Assembly (NCBI GenBank): GCA_002385415.1
Contig: DGDL01000091.1
Location: forward strand, 360-10,651
Source of the DNA: Clostridiales bacterium UBA3953
Lineage (GTDB): Bacteria > Bacillota > Clostridia > Oscillospirales > CAG-272
Direction of reading: 5' to 3'
Length of the DNA stretch: 10,292 bases
Shown: positions 1-8,300 of the stretch, piece by piece
How the letters are laid out: every line of letters starts with the position of its first letter
Numbering within the stretch: position 1 is the first letter of the stretch
The notes under the pieces: model-generated
What the model was told of the DNA's origin: nothing
What the model saw: only the letters and a program-made list of their open reading frames with translations
Databases searched by the model: none
Position numbers and translations under genes: made by a program

Positions 1-1
1 C

Positions 2-2518
2 GGGCAGCTGCACATGGGCCATGCGCTTAACAATACGCTTCAGGATATAATCGTGCGCGCAAAACGCATGCAGGGATACCGCACGCTCTGGGTGCCCGGC
101 ACCGACCATGCGGGCATAGCCACGCAGATTAAAGTTGAGGAAATGCTGCGCAACGAGAAGGGACTTTCGCGCCACGACCTCGGCCGCGAAAAGTTTGTCG
201 AGCTTGTCTGGGAGTGGAAAGAAAAATACGGCAACAGAATAATAGAGCAGCTCAAGCGGCTTGGCACATCCTGCGACTTTACGCGCGAGCGCTTTACAAT
301 GTCGGGCAGTCTGCCCGCGGCCGTCAGAAAGACTTTCGTCGACCTTTACAACAAAGACTTAATTTACCGCGGATACCGCATTATCAACTGGTGCCCGAGC
401 TGTAATACCGCGCTTGCCGACACCGAGGTCGACCACCGCGAGCTTGAGGGCAGCCTTTGGCACATACGCTACCCTATTCTGAACGATGCAGGCGACGAGA
501 CCGGCGAGTATCTGACCGTTGCTACAACCCGTCCCGAGACGATGCTCGGCGACACGGGCGTAGCCGTCAATCCCGAAGATGAGCGCTATCAGCATATAAT
601 AGGCAGAAGCGTCAAGCTGCCGCTTGTCGGCCGCATCATACCGGTGTTTGCGGACGAGTATGTCGACAGCAGTTTCGGCACCGGCTGCGTTAAGGTAACG
701 CCCTGCCACGACCCAAACGACTTTGAGATGGGTCAGCGCCACGGGCTCGAGCAGGTTAATATATTTGACGAGAAAGCGCTCGTAAATGAAAACGGCGGCA
801 AATACTGCGGCCTCGACCGCTATGACGCCAGACGAGCCGTTGTCGACGACCTTGAGTCGGGCGGATGGCTTGTCAAAATTGAAAAACACACCCACAATGT
901 CGGCCACTGCTATCGCTGCGGCACTGTGGTCGAGCCGTTGGCCTCGCTGCAGTGGTTTGTCAAGATGAAACCGCTTGCCGAGCCGGCAATCAAGGTCGTT
1001 AAAGAGGGCGAGATCCGCTTCATTCCCGAAAGATTTGCAAAAATTTACCTCAACTGGATGGAAAATATCCACGACTGGTGTATCTCTCGCCAGCTTTGGT
1101 GGGGGCACAGAATCCCGGCTTTCTACTGCGACGACTGCGGCGAGATGACGGTATCCGAGGAAGACGTCACGGTTTGCCCGGAGTGCGGCTCGCACAATGT
1201 TACGCAGGACGAGGATGTGCTTGACACATGGTTTTCGTCGGCGCTTTGGCCGTTCTCGACGCTTGGATGGCCCGAGGACACGCAGGATTTGCGCGAGTTT
1301 TATCCCACCTCGGTGCTGGTCACGGCTTATGACATTATAACATTCTGGGTTTCAAAGATGATATTTATGGGATTGTTCTGTATGGAACAAATCCCGTTCC
1401 CCGACGTCTTTATCCATGGACTGGTAAGAGACGCGCAGGGGCGCAAGATGTCAAAATCGCTGGGCAACGGTATCGATCCCATCGATATTATCGAGAAATT
1501 CGGCGCGGATGCGCTGCGTTTTGCGCTTGCGACCGGCAACTCGCCCGGCAATGACATGCGTTTCTCCGATGAGAAGATAGAGGCGGCTCGCAACTTCAAC
1601 AATAAGATTTGGAACGCGGCGCGGTTCGTGCTTATGAACCTTGAAATCGACAAAATCGAGCTGCCCGCATCCGACGAGCTTGCGCTCGAGGATAGGTGGA
1701 TACTCTCGACGCTCAACAATCTCATAGGCGAGGTGCGCACCAACTTTGACGCGTACGAGCTCGGCGTTGCGCTTTCAAAGCTCTACGACTTCATCTGGGA
1801 CATTTTCTGCGACTGGTATATTGAGCTGCTCAAGCCGCGCTTTGCCGAAAAGGGCACGCGTGACAACATTGTCGCACAAAACGTTATCGCCTATGTGCTC
1901 TCGGAGACGATGAAGCTGCTGCACCCGTTCATGCCGTTTATAACCGAGGAGATATACCTCGCCCTGCCGCATGACTGCGAGAGCATCATGATAGCGCCCT
2001 ATCCCGAAAAGAAAGACTCGCTTGGCTTTGCGGAGGACGAGGAGCGCATGAACGCGGTTATAGAGGCTATTCGCGCTGTCCGCAATCGCCGCGCCGAAAT
2101 GAACGTGCCCCCGTCGAAGAAGACAAGTCTTTATATCTACTCCGACGATACAGAAGCATTCGGCGAGCAGAACGCAGCCTTCTTTACAAAGCTTGCCTAT
2201 GCTTCCGAGGTTGTGTTCAGACCCGCTGAGGCAAGCCGCGAGGATGTCGGAGCCGACGCAGTTACAATCGTCACCGGCGCCGCAACGCTCTACATTCCGC
2301 TTGCCGAGATGGTCGATTTCGAAGCCGAACGTGCGCGCCTTGCCAAAGAAAAAGAAAATGCCGAAAAGGAAATAAAACGCGCCGAAAAACTGCTTGCAAA
2401 CGAAGGCTTTATATCAAAAGCTCCCGCCGCGGTGATCGAGGCCGAGCGCGCAAAGCTTGAAAAATGGCGCGACACACTGTCAGGCATAGAGGCCGCGCTT
2501 GCAAAGCTGGGCAAATAA
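2..2518 (+). CDS. valS: Valyl-tRNA synthetase, 5'-truncated
   Basis: Class Ia aminoacyl-tRNA synthetase that charges tRNA-Val with valine in the cytoplasm and edits misacylated Thr-tRNA. The reading frame is already open at the left edge: the first visible codons read GQLHMGH, the HIGH-type ATP-binding motif, so only about the first 40-50 residues of a roughly 880-residue enzyme are missing. The ATG at 14 is the Met inside that motif and is not a start. Counting from the first visible Gly: the CP1 editing domain has TRPET and HDPND motifs; cysteine pairs lie at C131/C134 and C303/C306; a zinc-ribbon-like quartet lies at C376, C379, C392, C395; DVLDTWFSSALWPFSTLGWP is the characteristic ValRS segment; KMSKS is at 482-486 (nt 1445-1459). 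The last ~65 residues form the charged coiled-coil tRNA-binding arm typical of ValRS, which separates it from IleRS and LeuRS. The editing site reads TPCHD where TPAHD is common. The frame is intact to its TAA. Confidence 0.98.
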   Translation, partial: GQLHMGHALNNTLQDIIVRAKRMQGYRTLWVPGTDHAGIATQIKVEEMLRNEKGLSRHDLGREKFVELVWEWKEKYGNRIIEQLKRLGTSCDFTRERFTMSGSLPAAVRKTFVDLYNKDLIYRGYRIINWCPSCNTALADTEVDHRELEGSLWHIRYPILNDAGDETGEYLTVATTRPETMLGDTGVAVNPEDERYQHIIGRSVKLPLVGRIIPVFADEYVDSSFGTGCVKVTPCHDPNDFEMGQRHGLEQVNIFDEKALVNENGGKYCGLDRYDARRAVVDDLESGGWLVKIEKHTHNVGHCYRCGTVVEPLASLQWFVKMKPLAEPAIKVVKEGEIRFIPERFAKIYLNWMENIHDWCISRQLWWGHRIPAFYCDDCGEMTVSEEDVTVCPECGSHNVTQDEDVLDTWFSSALWPFSTLGWPEDTQDLREFYPTSVLVTAYDIITFWVSKMIFMGLFCMEQIPFPDVFIHGLVRDAQGRKMSKSLGNGIDPIDIIEKFGADALRFALATGNSPGNDMRFSDEKIEAARNFNNKIWNAARFVLMNLEIDKIELPASDELALEDRWILSTLNNLIGEVRTNFDAYELGVALSKLYDFIWDIFCDWYIELLKPRFAEKGTRDNIVAQNVIAYVLSETMKLLHPFMPFITEEIYLALPHDCESIMIAPYPEKKDSLGFAEDEERMNAVIEAIRAVRNRRAEMNVPPSKKTSLYIYSDDTEAFGEQNAAFFTKLAYASEVVFRPAEASREDVGADAVTIVTGAATLYIPLAEMVDFEAERARLAKEKENAEKEIKRAEKLLANEGFISKAPAAVIEAERAKLEKWRDTLSGIEAALAKLGK

Positions 2519-2579
2519 GCTCCTGTCGCTGTCCCCTCCGCCTCGGGCGCTTATATCGCGCGGTAAACTGAATTGAAAC

Positions 2580-2583
2580 GGAG
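2580..2583 (+). promoter_or_regulatory. Ribosome binding site fixing the lipoprotein start
   Basis: GGAG lies 7 nt before the ATG at 2591. An in-frame TTG at 2573 would add six residues (MKRRTA) but lies upstream of this site and has no such motif at a suitable distance. ATG 2591 is therefore preferred, and it also gives a cleaner lipoprotein signal peptide. Confidence 0.7.
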
Positions 2584-2590
2584 AACGGCC

Positions 2591-3577
2591 ATGAAAAAAC
2601 TAACCTTAAAACTGCTTGCGGCAATACTCGCGTCCATCGCGCTCATTTATGCTGTGGGATGCTCCTCGGGAATGGGCAAAGCGACCGACTCGGCGATGCC
2701 CAACACGAGCCATGGCGGATACTCGGGCAGCACGTCGTCGGGATACGAACATACCGCAGAACAGTTCGTTTCCGATGACGACCGGCACTCGCTGGTGTCC
2801 GGCAACTCTGACAATATAGACGATACGCGAAAGATAATAAAAACCGTCCGGCTCGACCTCGAAACTAAAGAGTTCGATAAAGCCGTCGGCGAAATCACCG
2901 CCGTGACCGCTGCCGCGGGCGGATACGTCGAGTCGTCGTATATAACGGGCAAGAGCCTGTCCGACTATGGCAACGTGACGCGCAGCGCGACGTTTGTACT
3001 CCGCGTCCCCGCAGCCGGGCTGGACGCGTATGTCGAGGCTCTTTCGGGCAGCTTCAACGTCTTGAGCCGGCAGGAGAGTGCAGAGGACATCACCGACAGC
3101 TACTATGACTCGAAAGCGCGGCTCGACTCGCTGCTCGTGCAGGAAGAACGGCTGCTTTCGATGCTTGAGGGAGCCGATGACCTTGAGTATATGCTCAAAC
3201 TCGAGGATAAACTGTCTGAGGTGCGCTACCAGATCGAAAGCCTCTACTCGACGCTGCAGCGCTATGACAAAGCCGTTGAAATGGCGACGGTAAACGTATC
3301 GCTACGTGAGGTTGTCGAGTATCAGAGGATAACAGAGCCGCCCAAAACATTCGGCGAGCGGCTGCATCAGTCGTTTACCGAATCGTGGGCCGATTTTGCA
3401 GACGGCGCACAGGATTTTATAGTGTGGTTTGTATATGTATTTCCCACACTGCTTGTGATAGCCGTTGTCATAGCAATAGTTGTGCTGATTGCAAGCGGTA
3501 TTTCACGCCGGCGCAGGCGGCGCAAATCCGGGGCAGGCGCAGCGACATCGGAGCCGGACAAAAGCCAAGATGAATAG
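2591..3577 (+). CDS. DUF4349-containing membrane-anchored lipoprotein
   Basis: A predicted cell-surface lipoprotein of 328 residues; its molecular function is unknown. Residues 1-24 form a lipoprotein signal peptide: KK near the N-terminus, a hydrophobic stretch, and a lipobox AVGC with the modifiable Cys at 24. A Ser/Gly/Thr-rich, low-complexity linker (about 25-80) follows. The region about 82-245 matches what I know of DUF4349: it starts with RKIIKTVRLDLETKEFDKAV, contains GGYVESS and the VLRVPA segment, then a helical heptad-like part (YDSKARLDSLLVQEERLLSML) and a strand ending VNVSLREV. A strongly hydrophobic helix at about 277-303 is followed by six consecutive arginines (306-311), so the C-terminus should be cytoplasmic. 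The protein would thus be held at both ends, with the domain outside. It starts 72 nt after valS and overlaps the methyltransferase gene by 8 nt. The family assignment is from memory of the domain's pattern; the topology is inferred from the sequence. Confidence 0.85.
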   Translation: MKKLTLKLLAAILASIALIYAVGCSSGMGKATDSAMPNTSHGGYSGSTSSGYEHTAEQFVSDDDRHSLVSGNSDNIDDTRKIIKTVRLDLETKEFDKAVGEITAVTAAAGGYVESSYITGKSLSDYGNVTRSATFVLRVPAAGLDAYVEALSGSFNVLSRQESAEDITDSYYDSKARLDSLLVQEERLLSMLEGADDLEYMLKLEDKLSEVRYQIESLYSTLQRYDKAVEMATVNVSLREVVEYQRITEPPKTFGERLHQSFTESWADFADGAQDFIVWFVYVFPTLLVIAVVIAIVVLIASGISRRRRRRKSGAGAATSEPDKSQDE

Positions 3578-4166
3578 GGAAAGCCACTATTTTATAGACG
3601 ACCCCTCGCTTGAGCACAGGGAAAAAACAATCAAGTTCTTTTTCCGCTCGCGCGAGTACAAGTTTATCACCGACGCCGGCGTGTTTTCGCCGGACGAGGT
3701 CGACCCGAACACTGCATTTATGCTGCGGAACATACCGCCGCTTGCCGGCAGCCTGCTCGACCTCGGTTGCGGCTACGGTTGCGTGGGCATAATTCTCGGC
3801 GACCAGTGCGGGCTTGATGTGACCGCGGTCGACATCAACCCGCGTGCGCTGAGGCTTGCCGAGCGCAACGCAAAGCTCAACGGTGTGCAGATGCGCGTGA
3901 TGCTCTCCGACTGCTATTCGGCAGTGGAAGGCAAATTGTTTGACACCATAGCGCTCAACCCGCCCGTTCATGCAGGGAAAGAGGTAATGTACCGCATGTT
4001 CGAGGGCGCGCCCGCGCACCTTGAGTCCGGCGGCTGCCTTTATATTGTGCTTTACAAAAAGCATGGGGCAGAGAGCGCGAAAAAGAAACTTCTTGAAGTG
4101 TTCGGCAGTTGTGAAACCGTCGCATCCGACAAGGGGCGCTTCGTTTTCAGGTGCACAAAAGTGTAG
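3570..4166 (+). CDS. Class I SAM-dependent methyltransferase, RsmC/YbxB type
   Basis: A 198-residue Rossmann-fold methyltransferase of the 'small domain' (MTS) type, probably acting on RNA. Visible motifs: DLGCGYG at 64-70 (SAM-binding motif I), the acidic residue of VDIN at 88 (motif II, ribose contact), and NPPVHAGK at 130-137 (motif IV). NPP followed by [VIF][HR]xG is typical of RsmC, which makes m2G1207 in 16S rRNA in E. coli, and of the Bacillus YbxB group. The length fits the single-domain YbxB form; E. coli RsmC has an extra N-terminal domain. I chose ATG 3570, giving MNRESHYF, because earlier in-frame starts (from 3489) lie deep inside the upstream gene and would add an Arg/Gly-rich non-homologous extension. 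The start overlaps the previous stop (ATGAATAG) and has no clear Shine-Dalgarno, which suggests translational coupling. The exact target base cannot be read from the sequence. Confidence 0.9.
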   Translation: MNRESHYFIDDPSLEHREKTIKFFFRSREYKFITDAGVFSPDEVDPNTAFMLRNIPPLAGSLLDLGCGYGCVGIILGDQCGLDVTAVDINPRALRLAERNAKLNGVQMRVMLSDCYSAVEGKLFDTIALNPPVHAGKEVMYRMFEGAPAHLESGGCLYIVLYKKHGAESAKKKLLEVFGSCETVASDKGRFVFRCTKV

Positions 4167-4188
4167 GGTACTATTATAAAATAAAAGC

Positions 4189-4227
4189 AAATCCTCCTGC
4201 GGCAAACTTTTCGCAGGAGGATTTTTT
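4189..4227 (+). terminator. Rho-independent terminator after the methyltransferase
   Basis: A perfect 13-bp inverted repeat pairs 4189-4201 (AAATCCTCCTGCG) with 4212-4224 (CGCAGGAGGATTT) across a 10-nt loop. A run of six T (4222-4227) overlaps the distal stem. It begins 22 nt after the methyltransferase stop and should end the valS-lipoprotein-methyltransferase transcript. Confidence 0.93.
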
Positions 4228-4446
4228 AGTCACGCACATTTTTACATGCGACGCTGCTTTTTAGTACTGCAGACATATACTCCGGGCTGGATAAAATACT
4301 ATCCATGCATATTATGCGATACCAACACTATGCGGCAAAACTGCGCAAAAAACACTAAAAAAGAGCAAGGGACGAAGCATTAAAAATCTCCTGCTGCAAA
4401 AGAGACGGCGAAATACCCGATTTTGAAATTTAGTCTATTGGCGCGG
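4228..4446. other. Non-coding spacer with no recognised element
   Basis: AT-richer than the flanking genes. I see no credible gene; the only ATG-started frames are tiny (for example 17 codons from 4305) and lack a ribosome binding site. Short imperfect symmetries are present: GGATA/TATCC (4289-4304), GCATATTATGC (4307-4317), and AATCTCC at 4385-4391 complementary to GGAGATT at 4449-4455. None is long enough to call an operator or RNA with confidence. Confidence 0.5.
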
Positions 4447-4477
4447 TTGGAGATTCGCTTTCGTATTTTCATATAAT
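4447..4477 (+). promoter_or_regulatory. Candidate sigma-A promoter of the ABC module
   Basis: A perfect TATAAT at 4472-4477 is preceded by TTGGAG at 4447-4452. The spacing is 19 nt, slightly longer than the 17-nt optimum, and the -35 matches only in its first three bases. Transcription would start near 4484, giving a leader of about 115 nt before the ATPase start codon. A weaker alternative -10 (TATATT) lies at 4514-4519. Confidence 0.5.
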
Positions 4478-4545
4478 TAAAGGCGCGTTTTTATTTCTTT
4501 AACACGCTAATGTTATATTGGAAACATCAAAATCTGCTACTGTCG

Positions 4546-4564
4546 GGCGCGGCAAGACCGCGCC
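4546..4564 (+). repeat. GC-rich stem-loop in the ABC module leader
   Basis: GGCGCGG (4546-4552) and CCGCGCC (4558-4564) form a perfect 7-bp stem with a 5-nt loop, followed by TTT. The 3' arm with its T's (4559-4567) is also perfectly complementary over 9 bases to AAAGGCGCG at 4479-4487, so two exclusive pairings are possible on a long enough transcript. It lies 33 nt before the ATPase ATG. Its function is not shown. Confidence 0.45.
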
Positions 4565-4597
4565 TTTCGAATATTAAAAGGTAAAGGCGAGGTATAA

Positions 4598-5302
4598 ATG
4601 GAACCTTTTGTACGCCTGGAGAATGTCTGCAAAGTATACGAAACCAACGGCGTGCGCGTCCAGGCATTGCGCGGTGTCAGTTTTGAGATAGAAAAAGGCG
4701 AAATTTGCGTCATAATAGGTCAATCGGGCGCGGGCAAAACCACGCTGCTCAACATAATCGGCGGGATGGACACCCTGACGTCGGGCAAAGTCTTTCTCGA
4801 CGGCGAGGAAATCTCGGCTTACAGCAAAATAAAGCTGACCGCCTACAGGCGCAACGACATCGGTTTTGTGTTTCAGTTTTATAACCTTATTCCCAACCTG
4901 ACTGCGATTGAAAATGTAGAGCTTGCGGCACAGCTTGTGCGCGCATCGGTTTCGCCCGCACAGCTGCTGGCCGACGTGGGACTTGCCGGGCGCATGTCAA
5001 ACTTTCCGGCCCAGCTTTCGGGCGGCGAGCAGCAGCGCGTCGCAATAGCCCGCGCGCTTGCCAAAAACCCGAAACTTCTGCTCTGCGACGAGCCGACTGG
5101 CGCGCTTGACTACCAGACCGGCAAGTCGGTGCTTGCGCTGCTGCAGCGGCAAAGCCGAGAAAAGGGCATGACAGTGGTCATAATAACGCACAACACGGCG
5201 CTCACCGCCATGGCCGACCGGATTGTCATCCTCAAAAACGGCGAGATTGCGTATGTCAAATTAAACGAGTCGCCTATACCCGTAGAGGAGCTGGAATGGT
5301 GA
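4598..5302 (+). CDS. ABC transporter ATP-binding protein, MacB/LolD class
   Basis: Cytoplasmic nucleotide-binding subunit (234 residues) that powers the FtsX-type permease encoded directly downstream. All ATPase motifs are intact: Walker A GQSGAGKT at 41-48, Q-loop Gln93 in FVFQFYNLIPNLTAIENV, signature LSGGE at 140-144, Walker B LLLCDE at 160-165 with catalytic Glu165, D-loop within DEPTGALD (164-171), and H-loop His198 in IITH. The wording around the Q-loop and DEPTGALD is that of the MacB/LolD/FtsE/BceA class, whose partners are FtsX-fold permeases that often do mechanical work on periplasmic or cell-surface substrates rather than classical transport. A GAGG ribosome binding site (4589-4592) sits 5 nt before the ATG. 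The stop overlaps the permease start by 7 nt (5296-5302), so the two are translationally coupled. No two-component genes of the BceRS type are adjacent, so a drug-resistance role is not indicated. Confidence 0.95.
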   Translation: MEPFVRLENVCKVYETNGVRVQALRGVSFEIEKGEICVIIGQSGAGKTTLLNIIGGMDTLTSGKVFLDGEEISAYSKIKLTAYRRNDIGFVFQFYNLIPNLTAIENVELAAQLVRASVSPAQLLADVGLAGRMSNFPAQLSGGEQQRVAIARALAKNPKLLLCDEPTGALDYQTGKSVLALLQRQSREKGMTVVIITHNTALTAMADRIVILKNGEIAYVKLNESPIPVEELEW

Positions 5303-8300
5303 GCTGGGGAATATCCGCATGGACAAAGCATCGCAGCAGGGAGATACTTAAATCTCCCGGGCGCTATCTGGCGATACTGACTATTGTCGCGCTCGGTGTC
5401 GGTCTGTTTTCCGGCTTGAAAATTACAATGGCCGACATGCATGCAACCGCCGACAAATATATAGGCGACTATAAACTGTACGATTACAGGCTGATTTCCA
5501 CACTCGGGCTTACTGAAGAAGACGTAGAGAATATTTCAAAACTTGAGGGCGTGAAAGACGCGGTCGGCGCGTATGAAGCCGATTTTATCGCCGCTTTGGA
5601 AGGCAGCGACGAGATTGTGCTTAAAGCCCACTCGATAACATCCGGAATCAACCTGCCAAATTTAACGGCAGGGCGCCTTCCGGCCGCGCCCGACGAGTGC
5701 CTTGTCGACGCCTACCATTTTGGAGAGGAGTTTATAGGCAAGAAAATAGCCGTCTCGGACGAAAACAGCAAGGAGACGGCCTCTAAATTTGCCTATTCGG
5801 AATATCAGATAGTCGGGCTGGCACGCTCGCCTTTGTATCTCGGCATGGAGCGCGGCACCACGTCGCTTGCCGGGGGCAGGGTCAGCGCATTTGTGCTTAT
5901 CCCGCCAAAAGGGTTTGCCACCGACTACTTTACGGACATATATGTGTTGCTCGATGAGAGCGGGTACATCTACAGCGACGAGTATAAAGCGGCTGCCGAA
6001 AAAATGAAGCAGCCGCTCACCGACGCGATTGAGGAGCGCGGGCTCGTGCTGCTGAAAAGCATCAAAGACGAGGCATACGCGGAGATAGCCGAGGTCCGAG
6101 CCGAGTATGAGGCAGCGCTTGCCGAGTATCAAGCACAAAAAGCGGACGCCGAGCGCGAAGTTGAGATGGCGCGCGAAGCGCTTGCCGACGCGGCAGGTCA
6201 GCTTGAGAGCAAAGAGCGGGAGCTTGCCGACGGCGCGGCAAAGCTCGAGCAGGCAAAACGCGACTACGAAAGCGGACTTTCGGCTTACACCGAGGCGGCG
6301 GAGCAGCTTGCAGCCGAAAAAGCCTCGGCAGAGGCGCAGTTTTCGGCCGCGCAGGCCGAGATAGACCAAAACCGCGCCGCGCTTGAAGGCGCTCTCATTG
6401 CCGCACAAGAGGCGGGAGAGGTCGCGCAGATAGAATACTTAAATGCTCAGCTCGCCGAACTTGAAGAATTGCAGGCGGAGCTTGACGCCCAAAAGGCGCA
6501 GTCCGAGGAGGCGTTTCACGCGGCGGAAGCGCAGCTTGCCGAGACCAAGGCGCAGCTTGACGCATCCGCCGCCGCCATAGCCGCGGCCGAGCGCGAGCTT
6601 GATGCCGGCCGTGAGGCGCTGAACTCGGCGCGCATGGAGTATGAAAAGAATTTGCAAGAGCTTGCCGAAGCGGAGGAGAAATCGCAAAAAGGGTTTGCGG
6701 AGGCCGAGGACAAGCTTGCCAAGGCCAAAGCCGAGATAGACGAGGCGATGGCCGAAATCGATGCCATCAGCCCGCCCGACGTCTATGTGCTGGGCCGCGA
6801 CACAAACGCCGGATACACAAGCTTTGAAAACGACTCGGCAATAGTCGACGGTATATCAAAAGTGTTCCCGGTGTTTTTCTTCCTTGTCGCGGCGCTTGTT
6901 TGCACCACCACGATGGCGCGTATGGTGGAAGAGCAGCGCATGCAGATAGGCACGCTCAAAGCGCTGGGCTACAGCGACGGCGCCGTTATAATGAAATACG
7001 TCTCTTATGCGGCAAGCGCCTCGCTTATAGGCTGCCTAATAGGATATTTCGGCGGAACCCGCCTGTTCCCGTATGTTATCTGGACAGTTTACGGGATATT
7101 ATACGGTTTTGCGCCGCTGGTGTTCACCGACCACTGGGAACTGCTTGCGTTGTCGCTGCTGGTGTCGCTGGCCTGTACCGAAGGCGTGACATTTTTGACT
7201 TGTCGCGCCGAACTTTTCCAGATGCCCGCGCGCCTCATGCGCCCAAAGGCGCCGAAGCCCGGCAAGCGCGTTTTCCTGGAGCGCATCGGCTTTATATGGA
7301 ACCGCATGAATTTCATGCAGAAAATTTCGATGCGCAATATCTTCCGCTATAAAAAGCGGCTATTGATGATGGTGCTGGGTATAGGCGGCTGCATGGCACT
7401 GCTGATAACGGGATTCGGCATCCGCGACTCTATATCGGGCATTGCGCACGACCAGTTTGGCACGATAATGAAATATGACCTTGACATATTGCTCGGCGAC
7501 GCTATGGCGTCCGAGGAAATTGAGGAGTTTAAAGAAAGCACAGCCGATTTTCTCTCGAATTGCGTCTTTGTCTGCCCGTCGTCGGTCGAGGTGCCGACAG
7601 GCAAAGGCGTGAAAAGCGCAAACGTCATAGCCACAGGCGACCCGGCGATAACGGAGCTTATCAATTTGCGCCGGGGGGAGCAGCAGCTTGACTTTCCGCC
7701 CGACGGCCAAGTCACTGTAAGCGACAAAATCGCCTCTATCGCCGAGGTCGAGCCGGGCGACAGCCTGGCTGTGCGGCTCAGCGACGGCACGACGCGCGAA
7801 GTTAAAATCCATTCGGTTTTCGAAAACCACGCTTTCCACTATCTGCTCATGACGCCGGCGACTTACGAGGCGATTTTCGGGCGGGAGTGCGAGTACACGG
7901 CGGTGCTCGCAAACGCCGAAGACGACCCGTTTGAGGCGGCGGCGAGACTGCAAAGCGAGTTTGACGTGAAAGCCGTGACCGTCACGGAGGAGATACGCAG
8001 AAGCGTCGACAACATGATGAAAACGCTTAACTATGTTGTTTACGTTGTAATCCTCTGCGCGGCGGCGCTTGCATTTGTGGTGCTGTTTAACCTCAGTAAC
8101 ATAAACATCACCGAGCGGGTCAGAGAAATAGCAACTATCAAGGTGCTCGGCTTTTACCCGCACGAGGTGGGCGCGTATGTGTTCCGCGAAAACATTGTGC
8201 TGACGGTCGGCGGCGTGCTGGCCGGTATCCCGCTCGGGATTTGGCTGCACAGGTTTGTCATGAGCCAGATAGACATTGACATTGTCAGTTTCAACGTGCG

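Noticed and set aside
359..1195. Long open frame (278 codons) antisense to valS
   Set aside because: It runs opposite the conserved valS reading frame, has no recognisable domain and no ribosome binding site. It reflects GC-biased codon use.
3468..4205. Antisense open frame of 245 codons over the methyltransferase
   Set aside because: It is a shadow of the motif-bearing methyltransferase frame, and its start lies inside the terminator stem.
4305..4358. 17-codon open frame in the spacer before the ABC module
   Set aside because: No ribosome binding site, no recognisable peptide features and very short; chance occurrence is likely.
4510..4527. ATGTT/AACAT inverted repeat as an operator
   Set aside because: Arms of only 5 bp with an 8-nt spacer in AT-rich DNA are expected by chance, and no regulator gene is nearby.
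6117..6730. Recurring GCTTGCC-type words suggesting a tandem DNA repeat
   Set aside because: The recurrences are irregularly spaced and explained by repeated Leu-Ala-Glu/Asp codons in the coiled coil. There is no fixed repeat unit.
7360..8250. Antisense open frame of 296 codons within the permease gene
   Set aside because: It overlaps conserved FtsX-domain coding sequence, and its composition (His/Arg/Val-rich) is typical of reverse-strand shadows.
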